From positions 6,428,001-6,492,000 of the forward strand of contig NZ_VFNX01000001.1 in the NCBI RefSeq assembly GCF_006715785.1: a DNA stretch of 64,000 nucleotides, given 5' to 3'. Origin of the DNA: Streptomyces puniciscabiei (GTDB lineage Bacteria > Actinomycetota > Actinomycetes > Streptomycetales > Streptomycetaceae). The notes beneath the pieces are model-generated. The model was not told where the DNA came from. It saw only the letters and a list, made by a program, of their open reading frames with translations, and ran no database searches. The position numbers and the translations under genes were made by a program. Each line of letters opens with the position of its first letter. The stretch's first letter is position 1. Shown piece by piece: positions 17,770-26,705 of the stretch.

Positions 17770-18261
17770 GTGAAGGATGCGAAAAGTAGTCCAGGTGGCG
17801 AGTTGCCGGGGCTGCCTGGACCTGCCGCGCAGTTGGCTGAATTGGACGAGGAACAGTTGCGCGTCCTCCGCGGGGTGGGTCGCGCCTGGCGTCAGGTGTC
17901 GGTGTCTCCCGCGGAATGGCGTCGGGCTCTGCCTGTCGACCCCGACCTGGGCACGTTCCCCCCGGCGGCACAGCTCCGGCCGGCCCGGTTCGGGCGCCTG
18001 GTCCCTCTCTCACCCTTGCGGTCGTCTTCGCCGGGCGAGCACATCGACACTGAAGAACCGCCCACCGGTCGGCTGGACCGTGTGAGGGCAGGGGTGCGGC
18101 GACTCGTACTGGGTGTGCCGCTGAGGAGCTCCGCCCTGGTGTCCGAGCGGATGCGCAAGCTCGTGGCGCTGCCCGTGCTGTCGGCGGACGCGCTGTCGTC
18201 GGTCGCCTGCGGTCCCGAAGCCCTGCTCGCGGTCCTCGTGCTCGCCCTCCAGGCCGCGTGA
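17770..18261 (+). pseudogene. APC-type transporter, N-terminal stub
   Basis: GTG 17770 opens a 163-residue frame. After a charged leader it reads VLGVPLRSSALVSERMRKLV, then ALPVLSADALSSVACGPEAL and LAVLVLALQAA, and stops. The second part is the cytoplasmic entry and first helix of large APC-superfamily permeases (LPVFSSDALSSVAYGPEAML type); family members have 10 or more further helices and 600-plus residues. The gene is therefore cut after its first membrane segment. The 260 bp before it hold nothing recognised. Confidence 0.6.
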
Positions 18262-18284
18262 CCGCACCTGACCTGCCCCACCGT

Positions 18285-18530
18285 GCATCAGACCCGCACC
18301 CGCCTCGGAATCGATGACGAAGTCGTCAACAGAAACCTGGATACCCGCGGATTCCATATCGTGAAAAGTCGCTGAGCGGACGAGCGGGCATGGGGTGGAT
18401 CATGATGCACCGCCGCCCTGGGCCGCGACTATGAGCCTCTTACCACCGGCTCCGAAGCCATGACCCATATCACCTCGGTCGGCAACCTCGCCAAGCGCAT
18501 AACGGACGAGACCGCTCCCACCCGGAGAGG
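18285..18530 (+). pseudogene. IS5-like transposase, C-terminal remnant
   Basis: One frame gives DDEVVNRNLDTRGFHIVKSR, then TGA 18373-18375, then ADERAWG in the same frame. After a shift the DNA reads ALGRDYEPLTTGSEAMTHIT and VGNLAKRITDETAPTRRG. The pattern GF.VVKRRWVVERTWGW...RRLARDYE...SEAMI is the end of a common Streptomyces IS5-group transposase, with TGA standing where the Trp of the RRW motif belongs. It is a dead fragment of a different transposase type from that at 13600-13892. Confidence 0.55.
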
Positions 18531-19267
18531 CGCGGGTCCGCGCCGGACGTCCACGTCATTCGAGCCCCCGAACCTGTCGTGTCATCGCTCAACCGCTGGC
18601 ACCCGGCCAGTTCCACGGGCAGTGCGCAAACCACCAATGCAGGACAAGGATGGCCATAGTGAGTAAAAGCAGGTAAGGGATTAGATGGGCCACTATCCCG
18701 GTAGTGGTGCCAAAGGGGCCCAGCCTCTCATGGCGGCGGGTGCGCAAACGGGCGGCGTGCTTTTGCGGGGTGCGGCCGCCTCCGTCAGGTGAGCGGTCAT
18801 GTTCAGGCACATGACTATGTTCCGTCCGGAGCGCAGGAGATGCATCTGCAGCGCCCGCACCGCCTTGTGATGATTGCGCACTGTCGTCGGCGCCCGACGA
18901 GGATGATCTCAGTGTGGGTGGGTGGCGTGCTGACAGTGGTCGCTTGTCGGCGAGTGAGGACGGTTGCTGAGGCGCTCATACAGTCTCGGATGGTCAGTTT
19001 GCACCTGCGGCGGGTTTCGGCGACGGCGCACGGGTGAGAGCGCGGAGATCCGGCAGGCAGCCCCGCCGAACCCGTAACGGGGTGGTTCCGTGCAGAGCGT
19101 CACCGGGCGGCTCGCCGTTGGCTGCACCCCGGGGGTAGACGGGCGAATGTCTCCCGCTGTCTCCCGCGCGGTCGGGATCTGGCGGAGCCAATTGACGTCG
19201 GCGGCTCCGGTCGGCCATGCAGGGGTGCGTGTGTCACCCAGGCGAGCGTTTCAAAACCCGTCCCGGC
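18531..19267. other. Intergenic region with one doubtful small membrane ORF
   Basis: Between the transposase remnant and the end of crtV. A frame on the complement (18589-18810, GTG start, 73 residues) has an Arg/His-rich N-terminus and one strong hydrophobic stretch (IVAHLIPYLLLLTMAILVLH) followed by WWFAHCPW. It lies in locally less GC-rich DNA, lacks a good ribosome-binding site and matches no family I know. Nothing else in these 737 bp looks coding. Confidence 0.35.
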
Positions 19268-20275
19268 TCAGCCCGGGAAGCGTCCCGTCGATCGCAGTTG
19301 CCAGCGTCGTTCGGCGTAGGCGAGGTCGTCCCGCCACAGCCTCCCGGCCGCGGCGCGCACCAGGGGACGCAGCAGTGGCGCACAGCGGCGGGCGGCGGCG
19401 AAGCCCGGACGGTGCGAAACGGCGATCACCGCCTCGATCACTGCGGTGCGGGGCCGGCCGGTCCCGTCCGCGTCGAGCGGCGTGGCATGGGTCTCCACGA
19501 CGGAGCCCACACCCTCGCCGTTCGTGATGTGCATGACGACCGTGCGCGGTTCCGGCGCGGTGAACACGGCGCGGACCGGCACCACCAGCCGGCCCGCCAC
19601 CTTGAAGGACACGTCCACGGTCAGGGCGTCCGGACCGTCGTCCGCCTCGCCGGCCGAGCCACTGGGTGCGTCGACCACCGTCAGGTCGACGAACGAGTAG
19701 GGGTGGAACCACGCCCCGTGCCACGGATCGAGCCGGTTGGCCACCACGTCCTCGGGCTCGCAGACGCCCACTGCGGTGTAGACCGCCGTCAAAGCCCGCG
19801 CGGGTGGGGGGCGCCGCGGTACGACCGGTGCATCGAGCGGTTCCTCGCCGCCCACCGTGTCCAGCCGCGTCCACACGAGCACCCCGTCGTCGTGCACCGG
19901 CAGCGGCGACCAGCCCGCGTGCGGGCTGCCGTCCAGAGCCAGTCCGTGCCAGTGGCACACCAGTGTGCCGCAGCGCACCGGGCTGTCCCCGAGCGGTGCC
20001 CCCAGGTGCGGGCAGATCCCTGGTCCGCCGACGAGGCGCCCGTCGGGCCCGCGCCACACCACGACCTCCTGCCCCGCGACCGTCCGTGCCAGCTTGGCGT
20101 CCCCCCGCAGGGCGCGGGAAGGACCGAGGACGTACCAGTTCCCGGACGGGCGGGCCTGCGCCCGCTTCAGCGCCCCGGCGATCAGCCCGGGGCGCGCCTG
20201 ATCCCAGGTGGGCTGCTGACGCTCCCAGGGCACGGCGTGGCGGCGCAGCGACAGCGGCAGGCGACGGCGGTTCAC
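19268..20275 (-). CDS. crtV: CrtV: Rieske-type carotenoid-cluster protein (DUF5914-like C-terminus)
   Basis: 335 residues from GTG 20275, whose GTGA overlaps the crtB stop. A Rieske [2Fe-2S] domain occupies about 50-150: the first ligand pair is in [11 protein letters not shown] and the second in [13 protein letters not shown] (C-x-H and C-x-x-H). The C-terminal half ([34 protein letters not shown]) is unique to this family. Genes at this position in Streptomyces isorenieratene loci are called crtV, historically guessed to be a methylesterase; the Rieske ligands suggest a redox role instead. Fourth gene of crtE-I-B-V. All cluster ligands are intact. Confidence 0.85.
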   Translation of the reverse strand: MNRRRLPLSLRRHAVPWERQQPTWDQARPGLIAGALKRAQARPSGNWYVLGPSRALRGDAKLARTVAGQEVVVWRGPDGRLVGGPGICPHLGAPLGDSPVRCGTLVCHWHGLALDGSPHAGWSPLPVHDDGVLVWTRLDTVGGEEPLDAPVVPRRPPPARALTAVYTAVGVCEPEDVVANRLDPWHGAWFHPYSFVDLTVVDAPSGSAGEADDGPDALTVDVSFKVAGRLVVPVRAVFTAPEPRTVVMHITNGEGVGSVVETHATPLDADGTGRPRTAVIEAVIAVSHRPGFAAARRCAPLLRPLVRAAAGRLWRDDLAYAERRWQLRSTGRFPG

Positions 20276-21303
20276 GCGACCTCCTCCGCGCGGCGACCGC
20301 CCGCCGTCGGCGAGAGCGGCGCCTGATGCAGGGCGCGGGCGCGAATCTGCGGCCGGTGTCCGTGGCCGGACCGTGCGTGCAGCCGGGCCCTCATCACCCT
20401 GGCCAGCCCGTCGGCGGCGACCACCGCCCTGCGCCGCCGCTGCACCACCGACCGCCGGTGCAGCACGGCGTACCCGTCGCGGGCGACAGCGTCCAGGATG
20501 CCGCCGTACAGGACGGCCGCGGTGCGGATGCAGGGCCGCGCCACCGGTTCGAGCATGGCGACACCGGGCATGGCCGCCCGGTAGACGCCGCGGGTCAGCG
20601 CCTCGAACTCCCTGAGCGCGGCGGTGATCCGGCCATCGGGCCGGCGCGTCGCGCGGCTCCAGGCGAGCAGCTCCCGGTCCACGTCGTGCGCGGCGAGCAG
20701 GTCGGCGGGCAGGTAGACGCGCCCACGGTCGAGGTCCTCGCCGACGTCCCGCAGGAAGTTGCTCAGCTGGAAGGCGACACCGAGCGCCGCCGCGTACGGC
20801 GCGGCTTCCTCCCGCGGCACCACCGTGCCCAGCACAGGCAGCATCTGCAGCCCGATCACCGCGGCCGAGCCGTGCATGTAGGCGCTCAGGTCGGCGTAGG
20901 TGGGGTAGGCCGTCACCACCAGGTCGGAGCGCATCGCGGTCATGAAGTCCCGGAAGTGGGCGTGGTCGATGGCATAGCGGCGCGAGGTGTCGGCGAGGGC
21001 GTGCACCACGGGCTCGTCGCTGCGGCCCCGCCGCAGCCCCTGCTCGAGTTCCTTCTGCAACCGGGCCAGCGCCCGGGCCCGCACCTCCGTGGCGGTGCCG
21101 GGGGCGGGGGAGTCGACGATGTCGTCGGCCCAGCGGGCGAAGCCGTACAGGGCGTGCACGGCGGACCGGCGCTCGAGCGGCAGTAGCCGTGTGGCGAGGA
21201 AGTAGGTCCTGCCGTGGCGGGCGTTGAGGGCGCGGCAGTGGCGGTAGGCAGCACGCAGCGACGGATCGGTGATCCCCACCGCGTCCAGCTCTCGATCGGT
21301 CAT
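20272..21303 (-). CDS. crtB: Phytoene synthase
   Basis: Condenses two geranylgeranyl diphosphates to phytoene. 343 residues from ATG 21303, overlapping the crtI stop by 4 bp (ATGA). Both Asp-rich Mg-diphosphate motifs are present: [15 protein letters not shown] (DDIVD) and [20 protein letters not shown] (D-x-x-x-D), with the substrate-tunnel part [12 protein letters not shown] between them. The last ~50 residues (about 295-343) form a basic, His/Arg-rich extension ([20 protein letters not shown]) slightly longer than in many homologues. Soluble or membrane-associated. Confidence 0.95.
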   Translation of the reverse strand: MTDRELDAVGITDPSLRAAYRHCRALNARHGRTYFLATRLLPLERRSAVHALYGFARWADDIVDSPAPGTATEVRARALARLQKELEQGLRRGRSDEPVVHALADTSRRYAIDHAHFRDFMTAMRSDLVVTAYPTYADLSAYMHGSAAVIGLQMLPVLGTVVPREEAAPYAAALGVAFQLSNFLRDVGEDLDRGRVYLPADLLAAHDVDRELLAWSRATRRPDGRITAALREFEALTRGVYRAAMPGVAMLEPVARPCIRTAAVLYGGILDAVARDGYAVLHRRSVVQRRRRAVVAADGLARVMRARLHARSGHGHRPQIRARALHQAPLSPTAGGRRAEEVA

Positions 21304-23009
21304 CCTGTCCTGCCTTCGGTTGCGGGGGCCGCGGGGTCGGCCGGTGGGTCTCCCGGCAGCGGAGATTGCCGTGCGGCGGCTGGCGGGTTCGGCGAGGCGG
21401 TCGGCGACTCCTGTACGGCGGTGAGTCCGGTGCGGGGTGCCTCGTACGACGGTGGGGCGGTTGCCGGTGTCGGCCTGAGGGTGGGGGCGGCGGGCTTGGA
21501 GCGACGCGAGTTGGAGCCCCGGCGCCGGGGTCCGCCGGTGACGCGGGCCGCGGCCAGCTTCCCCGACAGCAGCACGGTCGGCACGCCGACGCCGGGCGTG
21601 GTGCCGCAGCCGGCAAGGACGGCGTTCTCTACGCCGCGCACCAGGTTGCGCGGCCGGAACGGCCCGGTCTGCGCGAAGGTGTGCGCCGCGGAGAAGGGGG
21701 TTCCGGCCGCGTGTCCCTGGGCGTGCCAGTCCGCCGGGGTGACCAGGCACTCCTCCTCGATGGCCGATTCGATGCCGTGCAGCCCGCGCCGCCCCAGTTC
21801 CCGCAGCAGCGAGTCCCGGTAGCGCGGGCCGAGGTCGCACCAGGCCGCCGCGTCCGGGCCGATGTCGGTGTTGGGGCAGGGCGCGAGGATGTAGTGCAGG
21901 TGGCGGCCCGGCGGTGCGAGGCCGGGATCGGTGGCGGTGGGGCGGGTGACGAGCAGCGACGGGTCGCTCATCAGCTGTCCGGCCCGGGTGAGTTCGTCGA
22001 ACGTGGTGTGCCACGCCGCGCCGAACGAGATCGTGTGGTGGGCCAGGTGGGGCCAGGTGCGGTCCGTGCCGGCGTGGAGCACGACCGCGGAGGGCGAGAG
22101 GCGCAGCCCGAGCGGTCTGCGCGGCCGGCGGCCGAGCAGCCGGTAGGCGACGGGCAGGTCCGGGGTGAGGACGACCGCGTCGCAGGGGATGCGATCGGTG
22201 CCGGTGGCGACGGCCGTGATCCGGCCGCCCGAGCGCTCCAGGCGGGTCACCGGCTGCCCGAACCGCAGCTCGGCGCCTGCCTCGGTGGCTGCCTGCGCCA
22301 TCGCCCGCGGGAGGGCGTGCATGCCGCCCCGTGGGAAGTACACCCCGGCGACGGTGTCCATGTAGGCGATGACCGCGTAGGCGGCCAGCGCCCGCGCTGG
22401 GGGCACCCCCGCGTACAGCGCCTGGAAGGAAAACACCCGGCGCAGCCGCTCGTCGCTCAGGAAACGGCCGATCCGTGCGTCCAGGCGGCCGAAGCCGCCC
22501 AGCGCCGCCAGCCGAGCCAGGTCGGCGTTGAGCAGGCCGAGCGGTGAGTCGAAGTTGGCGTCGATGAACCGGCGCACCTGGGCCCGGTACAGCCGCTGAA
22601 GCCACTCGCGCAGTCGACGGTAGCCGGCCGCCTCGGCCGCCCCGGCGAACCGTTCCACCTCCGCGGCCATCGCGTCCGCGCCGGTGTGGACGTCGAGGCT
22701 GCTGCCGTCCGCGAAACAGGCCCGGTACGCCGGGTGCAGAGGAAGCAGATCGACCCGCTCGTACAGGCTGTCCCCGACGGCGGCGAACGCCTCGTCGGCC
22801 AGGTCGGGCATGGTCAGCACGGTCGGCCCAGTGTCGATCCGGTAGCCGGCCAGGTCGAGGCGTCCGGCCCGGCCGCCGGGCGACTCGTCGCGCTCGACGA
22901 CGGTGACCCGGCGTCCGGCGCCCAGCAGGTGCAAGGCCGCCGACAGCCCGGCAAGTCCGGCGCCGACGACCACCACGTGGTCCGTGGGACCGGGCAGGGT
23001 GCGGGTCAC
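21300..23009 (-). CDS. crtI: Phytoene desaturase (phytoene to lycopene)
   Basis: 569 residues from GTG 23009, overlapping the crtE stop (GTGA). FAD-dependent CrtI-type enzyme making lycopene by successive desaturations. N-terminal dinucleotide fold: [20 protein letters not shown], then [20 protein letters not shown]; mid-protein [21 protein letters not shown]-terminal FAD signature [20 protein letters not shown]. The family usually ends soon after this signature (about 490-510 residues). Here a further ~75 Pro/Ala/Arg-rich residues follow ([20 protein letters not shown]), apparently disordered. In frame with good codon bias, so probably translated. Confidence 0.94.
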   Translation of the reverse strand: MTRTLPGPTDHVVVVGAGLAGLSAALHLLGAGRRVTVVERDESPGGRAGRLDLAGYRIDTGPTVLTMPDLADEAFAAVGDSLYERVDLLPLHPAYRACFADGSSLDVHTGADAMAAEVERFAGAAEAAGYRRLREWLQRLYRAQVRRFIDANFDSPLGLLNADLARLAALGGFGRLDARIGRFLSDERLRRVFSFQALYAGVPPARALAAYAVIAYMDTVAGVYFPRGGMHALPRAMAQAATEAGAELRFGQPVTRLERSGGRITAVATGTDRIPCDAVVLTPDLPVAYRLLGRRPRRPLGLRLSPSAVVLHAGTDRTWPHLAHHTISFGAAWHTTFDELTRAGQLMSDPSLLVTRPTATDPGLAPPGRHLHYILAPCPNTDIGPDAAAWCDLGPRYRDSLLRELGRRGLHGIESAIEEECLVTPADWHAQGHAAGTPFSAAHTFAQTGPFRPRNLVRGVENAVLAGCGTTPGVGVPTVLLSGKLAAARVTGGPRRRGSNSRRSKPAAPTLRPTPATAPPSYEAPRTGLTAVQESPTASPNPPAAARQSPLPGDPPADPAAPATEGRTG

Positions 23010-24367
23010 CGGCCACCTCCCGCGCTGCCACGGGCACGCGTCGCGTAACGACCGTGCTCGGGCGGCGGGGGTGCGGCGGCGTCCCTGCCCGGTCGCGCCC
23101 CGGCCGTCGCGAGCAGCAGATCGCGCAGCGGGCCGGCGCCCTCCGCCTCGAGCCGGGCGCCGTCGAAGTGCCGCAGCCCCTGCGCGGCGAGCCGGTCGAT
23201 CTTGGCCTCCACGGTGGCACGCGCCCCGGTCGCGACCAGTACGTCCCGCACCTCCGCCAAGCCGCGCTCGGTCAGCTCCGCGTCACCGAGCCACCGGTCC
23301 AGCACGGCCGTAGCGGCGCCGTCGCCGGCGGCCTCGGCGCGTGCGCGGGCGACCGCGACCAAGTACGTCTGCTTGCCCTCACGGATGTCGCCGCCGCACG
23401 TCTTGCCGGTCTGGCGCGGGTTGCCGAAGACGTCGTCGAGGTCGTCGCGCAGCTGGAACGCCATGCCGACACAGCGCCCGGCGTCGCACAGCCGGCGCAG
23501 CGTCGCCTCGTCCGCGCCCGCCACGGCGGCTCCCAGCGCCAAAGGCCGCTCCACCGAGTACAAGGCGCTCTTCAGACGGGCGGCGCGCAGCACGCGGAGC
23601 GGTGACCGCGGAGCAGTGACCGTACCCTCCACGTCCAGGTACTGGCCCGCGACCATCTCCGTGCGCAGGTCGCTCCACAGCCGCCGCACCGCCACTTGAA
23701 CCCGGGGCGCCAGCGGTGTCTCGGCCACCAGATCGTCGGCCCAGGCCAGTGCCAGGTCTCCGGCGAGGACTGCCGCCGCCTGACCGAACCGCCCGGCACG
23801 CTCCTGCCCCACCTGGCCGGCGTACTTCCCGGTCAGCTCCGCGTGCAGTGCGGGCCGGCCGCGCCGCAGCGCGGCCCGGTCCATCACGTCGTCGTGGACG
23901 AGCGCACACGTCTGGAGCAGCTCCAGGGCGCCTGCGATCCGCAGGGCAGCGGCCGCGGACGCCGGGTCCCCGCCGGCGCAGGCCCGCGAGGCCCACCACA
24001 CCAGCTGCGCACGCGTGCGCTTGCCACCCTGGAGAGTGAAGCGCGTGACCCGTTCGGCCAGTTCCTCGGCGAACCGGGGATCCGCCAGCCGTGCGCGGCG
24101 CAGACGCTCCGCCAGCACATGGTCAAGCATCCGGCCGACGGCCCCCGGCACGTCTGCGTCCACCGCCCGCACGTCGGCGGGGCCGGGGGAAAGCAGCCCG
24201 CTCATCGCCGTCCACGCGCCGGTTCCGTCCTGTCCGTCGCCCGTGGGTGTATGCGGAAATGACGCCCCGGGCGCCGCCGCGACCGGCCGCGGCGGCGCGG
24301 TCGCGGCATGGTCCTTCGCATCGGTGGCACGCCTCACGGTTTCCTCCGTCGTTTCCGTGTTCGCCAT
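23006..24367 (-). CDS. crtE: Geranylgeranyl diphosphate synthase (polyprenyl synthase)
   Basis: First enzyme of the locus; elongates allylic diphosphates with IPP to GGPP. 453 residues from ATG 24367. First Asp-rich motif [20 protein letters not shown] (DDVMD), second [20 protein letters not shown] (DDLDD), plus [16 protein letters not shown] for IPP binding. The first ~70 residues are low-complexity and not part of the catalytic domain. A later start at Met ~55 (MSGLLSPGP) would give a more typical length, and the ATG used has a poor ribosome-binding site. Leads crtE-I-B-V. Confidence 0.94.
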   Translation of the reverse strand: MANTETTEETVRRATDAKDHAATAPPRPVAAAPGASFPHTPTGDGQDGTGAWTAMSGLLSPGPADVRAVDADVPGAVGRMLDHVLAERLRRARLADPRFAEELAERVTRFTLQGGKRTRAQLVWWASRACAGGDPASAAAALRIAGALELLQTCALVHDDVMDRAALRRGRPALHAELTGKYAGQVGQERAGRFGQAAAVLAGDLALAWADDLVAETPLAPRVQVAVRRLWSDLRTEMVAGQYLDVEGTVTAPRSPLRVLRAARLKSALYSVERPLALGAAVAGADEATLRRLCDAGRCVGMAFQLRDDLDDVFGNPRQTGKTCGGDIREGKQTYLVAVARARAEAAGDGAATAVLDRWLGDAELTERGLAEVRDVLVATGARATVEAKIDRLAAQGLRHFDGARLEAEGAGPLRDLLLATAGARPGRDAAAPPPPEHGRYATRARGSAGGGR

Positions 24368-24696
24368 TGCCGTCACCCGTCTGCTTCGGCGTGGACAGCA
24401 CAGGCGGATGCGCGAACGCCGCACACGATGGCTGCGAAGCATCAGTGATCCGCCCCCTCCACCGTGCCGTGTCCGGCACTCGGCCGCTCGCCGCCGAGGA
24501 GGTGCCCTGCATCCGCCGGGGTACACACTCCGGAAGACCGGTGCAGGGCATCCGGCAGCGGACGCCCGGCCCCAGGCCGCCGACCTGGAGTCCGTCACCG
24601 CCCTGCGGTCCCCGCCGCCCTGGGCCGCATCCGTCTCCGGACCGCATCGGAAGGCAACCGAAGAAGAGCGGAAGACCACCGAAGAAGGGAGACGCC
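24368..24696. promoter_or_regulatory. Divergent crt promoter region with 9-bp inverted repeat
   Basis: 329 bp between crtE (left) and crtY (right) must contain promoters for both arms. A perfect inverted repeat, TGCCCTGCA at 24503-24511 and TGCAGGGCA at 24542-24550, flanks a 30-bp centre; each arm is followed by GCATCCG or ATCCG. Mirror-image elements like this could be the -35 regions of two divergent promoters read by one sigma factor, or an activator site. Streptomyces carotenoid loci are known to be driven by the light-induced ECF sigma LitS under LitR; neither gene is in this window. The GAAGGGAGA before ATG 24697 is the crtY ribosome-binding site. Confidence 0.5.
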
Positions 24697-25980
24697 ATGC
24701 CGGACACGGACGTGGCCGTCGTGGGCGCTGGCGCGGCCGGCCTGTCGCTGGCCCACCGACTCGCCGGGCGCGTTCCCGGCCTGCGGACGCCCTCCGTGGT
24801 CTTGGTGGACGCGCCGCCCGGCCCGCTGCGGTCGCCGCCGCGGACCTGGTGCTACTGGACGGCGGGACCGGGACGGTTCGATGAGGCGGTGTGCCACGAG
24901 TGGCGGCGACTGAGGGTGCGCCCGGGCACCGGCGCCCCGGTCGAGGGGGACATCTCACCGCTGCGGTACCGCATGGTCCGCTCCGAGGATTTCGAGCGCC
25001 TCGTATCCCGGGACCTGGCCCTCAGTCGGAACGTGCGGCGCCTGGAAGCGACCGTCGAAGCGGTGGAGGATGTGCCCGGTGGCGCTCACGTACACCTCAG
25101 GGACTCCGACGGCCGAGCGCGGATGCTGACGGCCCGCTGGGTGTTCGACTCCCGTCCCCTCGGCAGCCTGCCGGCCGCCCGTACCACCCTGCTGCAGCAC
25201 TTCCACGGCTGGTTCGTGCGCACCGCCCGCCCGGCCTTCGACCCGGCCGCCGTGGAGCTGATGGACTTCCGTACCCCGCAGCCCGTCCACGGACTGTCGT
25301 TCGGCTACGTGCTGCCGACCGGACCGTGCGAGGCGCTCGTGGAGTACACCGAGTTCTCCCCGCGCACCCTCACTCCGGACGGGTACGAGGCTGCCGTACG
25401 GCACTACGCCGACGAGGTGCTGCGGCTCGGCGAACGTCAGGTCCTGGCCACTGAGACCGGAGTCATCCCGATGACCGACGCGCCGATCGCCCGGCAGACC
25501 GGAGCCTCGGTCTTCCGTATCGGCGCCGCCGGCGGCGCGACCCGGCCCGCCACCGGCTACACCTTCGCCGGGCTGCAGCGCCAGACCAGGGCCGTCGCCG
25601 ACGCCCTGCGCCGCGGGCGTCGCCCGGTGCCGCCCGCCGCCCATCCGGCCCGCTTCCGCGCGATGGACGCCGTCCTGCTGCGCGCTCTGGACAGCGGCCG
25701 GGCCGACGGCCCGGAACTGTTCAGCCGCCTGTTCGCCTGCGTGCCCATGGCACGGCTGCTGCGCTTCCTCGACGGAGGCACCCGCCTGCACGAAGACTTT
25801 TCCATCGGGCTGAGTTCGCCCGTCGGACCGATGCTGCGCTCCGCTCTGGAGCTGCCCCTCCTGCCCCGCCGCCCCTTCGACCTGCCCCTGTCACCGCTTC
25901 CGCCGACACGTCCCGCCACCTCGCTACGTCACGCCCCGGACGCATCCGACCCGCACTTCCCCCCGACGGAGACCGCATGA
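24697..25980 (+). CDS. crtY: Lycopene beta-cyclase
   Basis: 427 residues; ATG 24697 behind a strong GAAGGGAGA. CrtY-type flavoprotein forming beta-ionone rings at both ends of lycopene. N-terminal FAD fold DVAVVGAGAAGLSLAHRLAG; family landmarks PPRTWCYWT, YRMVRSEDFERLV, VFDSRPLGS, LLQHFHGWFVRT, ALVEYTEFSPRTL, IPMTDAPI and RIGAAGGATRPATGYTFAGL, with a membrane-associated C-terminal region. First gene of the rightward arm; its TGA overlaps the crtT start (ATGA). The last ~40 residues (RPFDLPLSPLPPTRPATSLR) are a Pro-rich tail. Confidence 0.95.
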   Translation: MPDTDVAVVGAGAAGLSLAHRLAGRVPGLRTPSVVLVDAPPGPLRSPPRTWCYWTAGPGRFDEAVCHEWRRLRVRPGTGAPVEGDISPLRYRMVRSEDFERLVSRDLALSRNVRRLEATVEAVEDVPGGAHVHLRDSDGRARMLTARWVFDSRPLGSLPAARTTLLQHFHGWFVRTARPAFDPAAVELMDFRTPQPVHGLSFGYVLPTGPCEALVEYTEFSPRTLTPDGYEAAVRHYADEVLRLGERQVLATETGVIPMTDAPIARQTGASVFRIGAAGGATRPATGYTFAGLQRQTRAVADALRRGRRPVPPAAHPARFRAMDAVLLRALDSGRADGPELFSRLFACVPMARLLRFLDGGTRLHEDFSIGLSSPVGPMLRSALELPLLPRRPFDLPLSPLPPTRPATSLRHAPDASDPHFPPTETA

Positions 25981-26705
25981 CGCTGCTGCGCGACGACCAC
26001 CTTGCCGCCGCCTTCGACCACGCCTCCCGCAGCTACGACACCCTCGTGGCCGCCAACCCCGGCTACCACGCCCACCTGCGCCGCTCCGTGCGCCGGCTGG
26101 GTCTGCCCGGACAGGGGCAGGGGCTGCGCCTGCTGGACCTCGGCTGCGGCACCGGCGCCTCCACCGCCGCGCTGCGGTCCGTGCTGCCCGCCGCCCGCAT
26201 CACCGCCGTGGACGCCTCGGCCGGCATGCTCCGGCGGGCCGCAGCCAAACCGTGGGCGGACGGGGTGACCTTCGTGCACGCCCCGGCCGAGCGGCTCTCC
26301 GACGCAGGGGTACGCGGCCCCTTCGACGCGGTGTTCGCGGCCTATCTCTTCCGCAACGTCACCGATCCGGACGCCGTACTCGCCGCCGCCCACGCCCAGT
26401 TGCGGCCGGGCGGCCGCATCGGCGTGCACGAGTACACCCTGCGCGGGCGGCGCGCCGACCGCGCGGTGTGGACCCTGGTCTGCCGAGGTGTCGTGCTGCC
26501 CGTCGCGACCCTGCTGGGGGACGGACCGCTGTACCGGCATCTGTGGCTCAGCGTCCTGGACTTCGACACCGCCGCGCGTTTCGCGCGGCGGCTCGACGCG
26601 GCCGGCTTCGACCACGTCCGCACCCTGCCGCTACCAGGCTGGCAGACGGGCATCACCCACACCTTCGTCGCCCGCCGGCCACACCACCACCGGGAGGACG
26701 CATGA
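25977..26705 (+). CDS. crtT: CrtT: SAM-dependent methyltransferase of the carotenoid locus
   Basis: 242 residues, ATG 25977 overlapping the crtY stop. Class I methyltransferase of the UbiE/Methyltransf_11 type: motif I LLDLGCGTGASTAALR, acidic loop ITAVDASAGMLRRA, post-motif FDAVFAAYLFRNV, and LRPGGRIGVHEY. It is the conserved middle gene of crtY-T-U loci. A methyltransferase is not needed for isorenieratene itself, so its substrate (a carotenoid or a quinone) is unsettled. Its stop overlaps the crtU start by 4 bp. Confidence 0.9.
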   Translation: MTLLRDDHLAAAFDHASRSYDTLVAANPGYHAHLRRSVRRLGLPGQGQGLRLLDLGCGTGASTAALRSVLPAARITAVDASAGMLRRAAAKPWADGVTFVHAPAERLSDAGVRGPFDAVFAAYLFRNVTDPDAVLAAAHAQLRPGGRIGVHEYTLRGRRADRAVWTLVCRGVVLPVATLLGDGPLYRHLWLSVLDFDTAARFARRLDAAGFDHVRTLPLPGWQTGITHTFVARRPHHHREDA

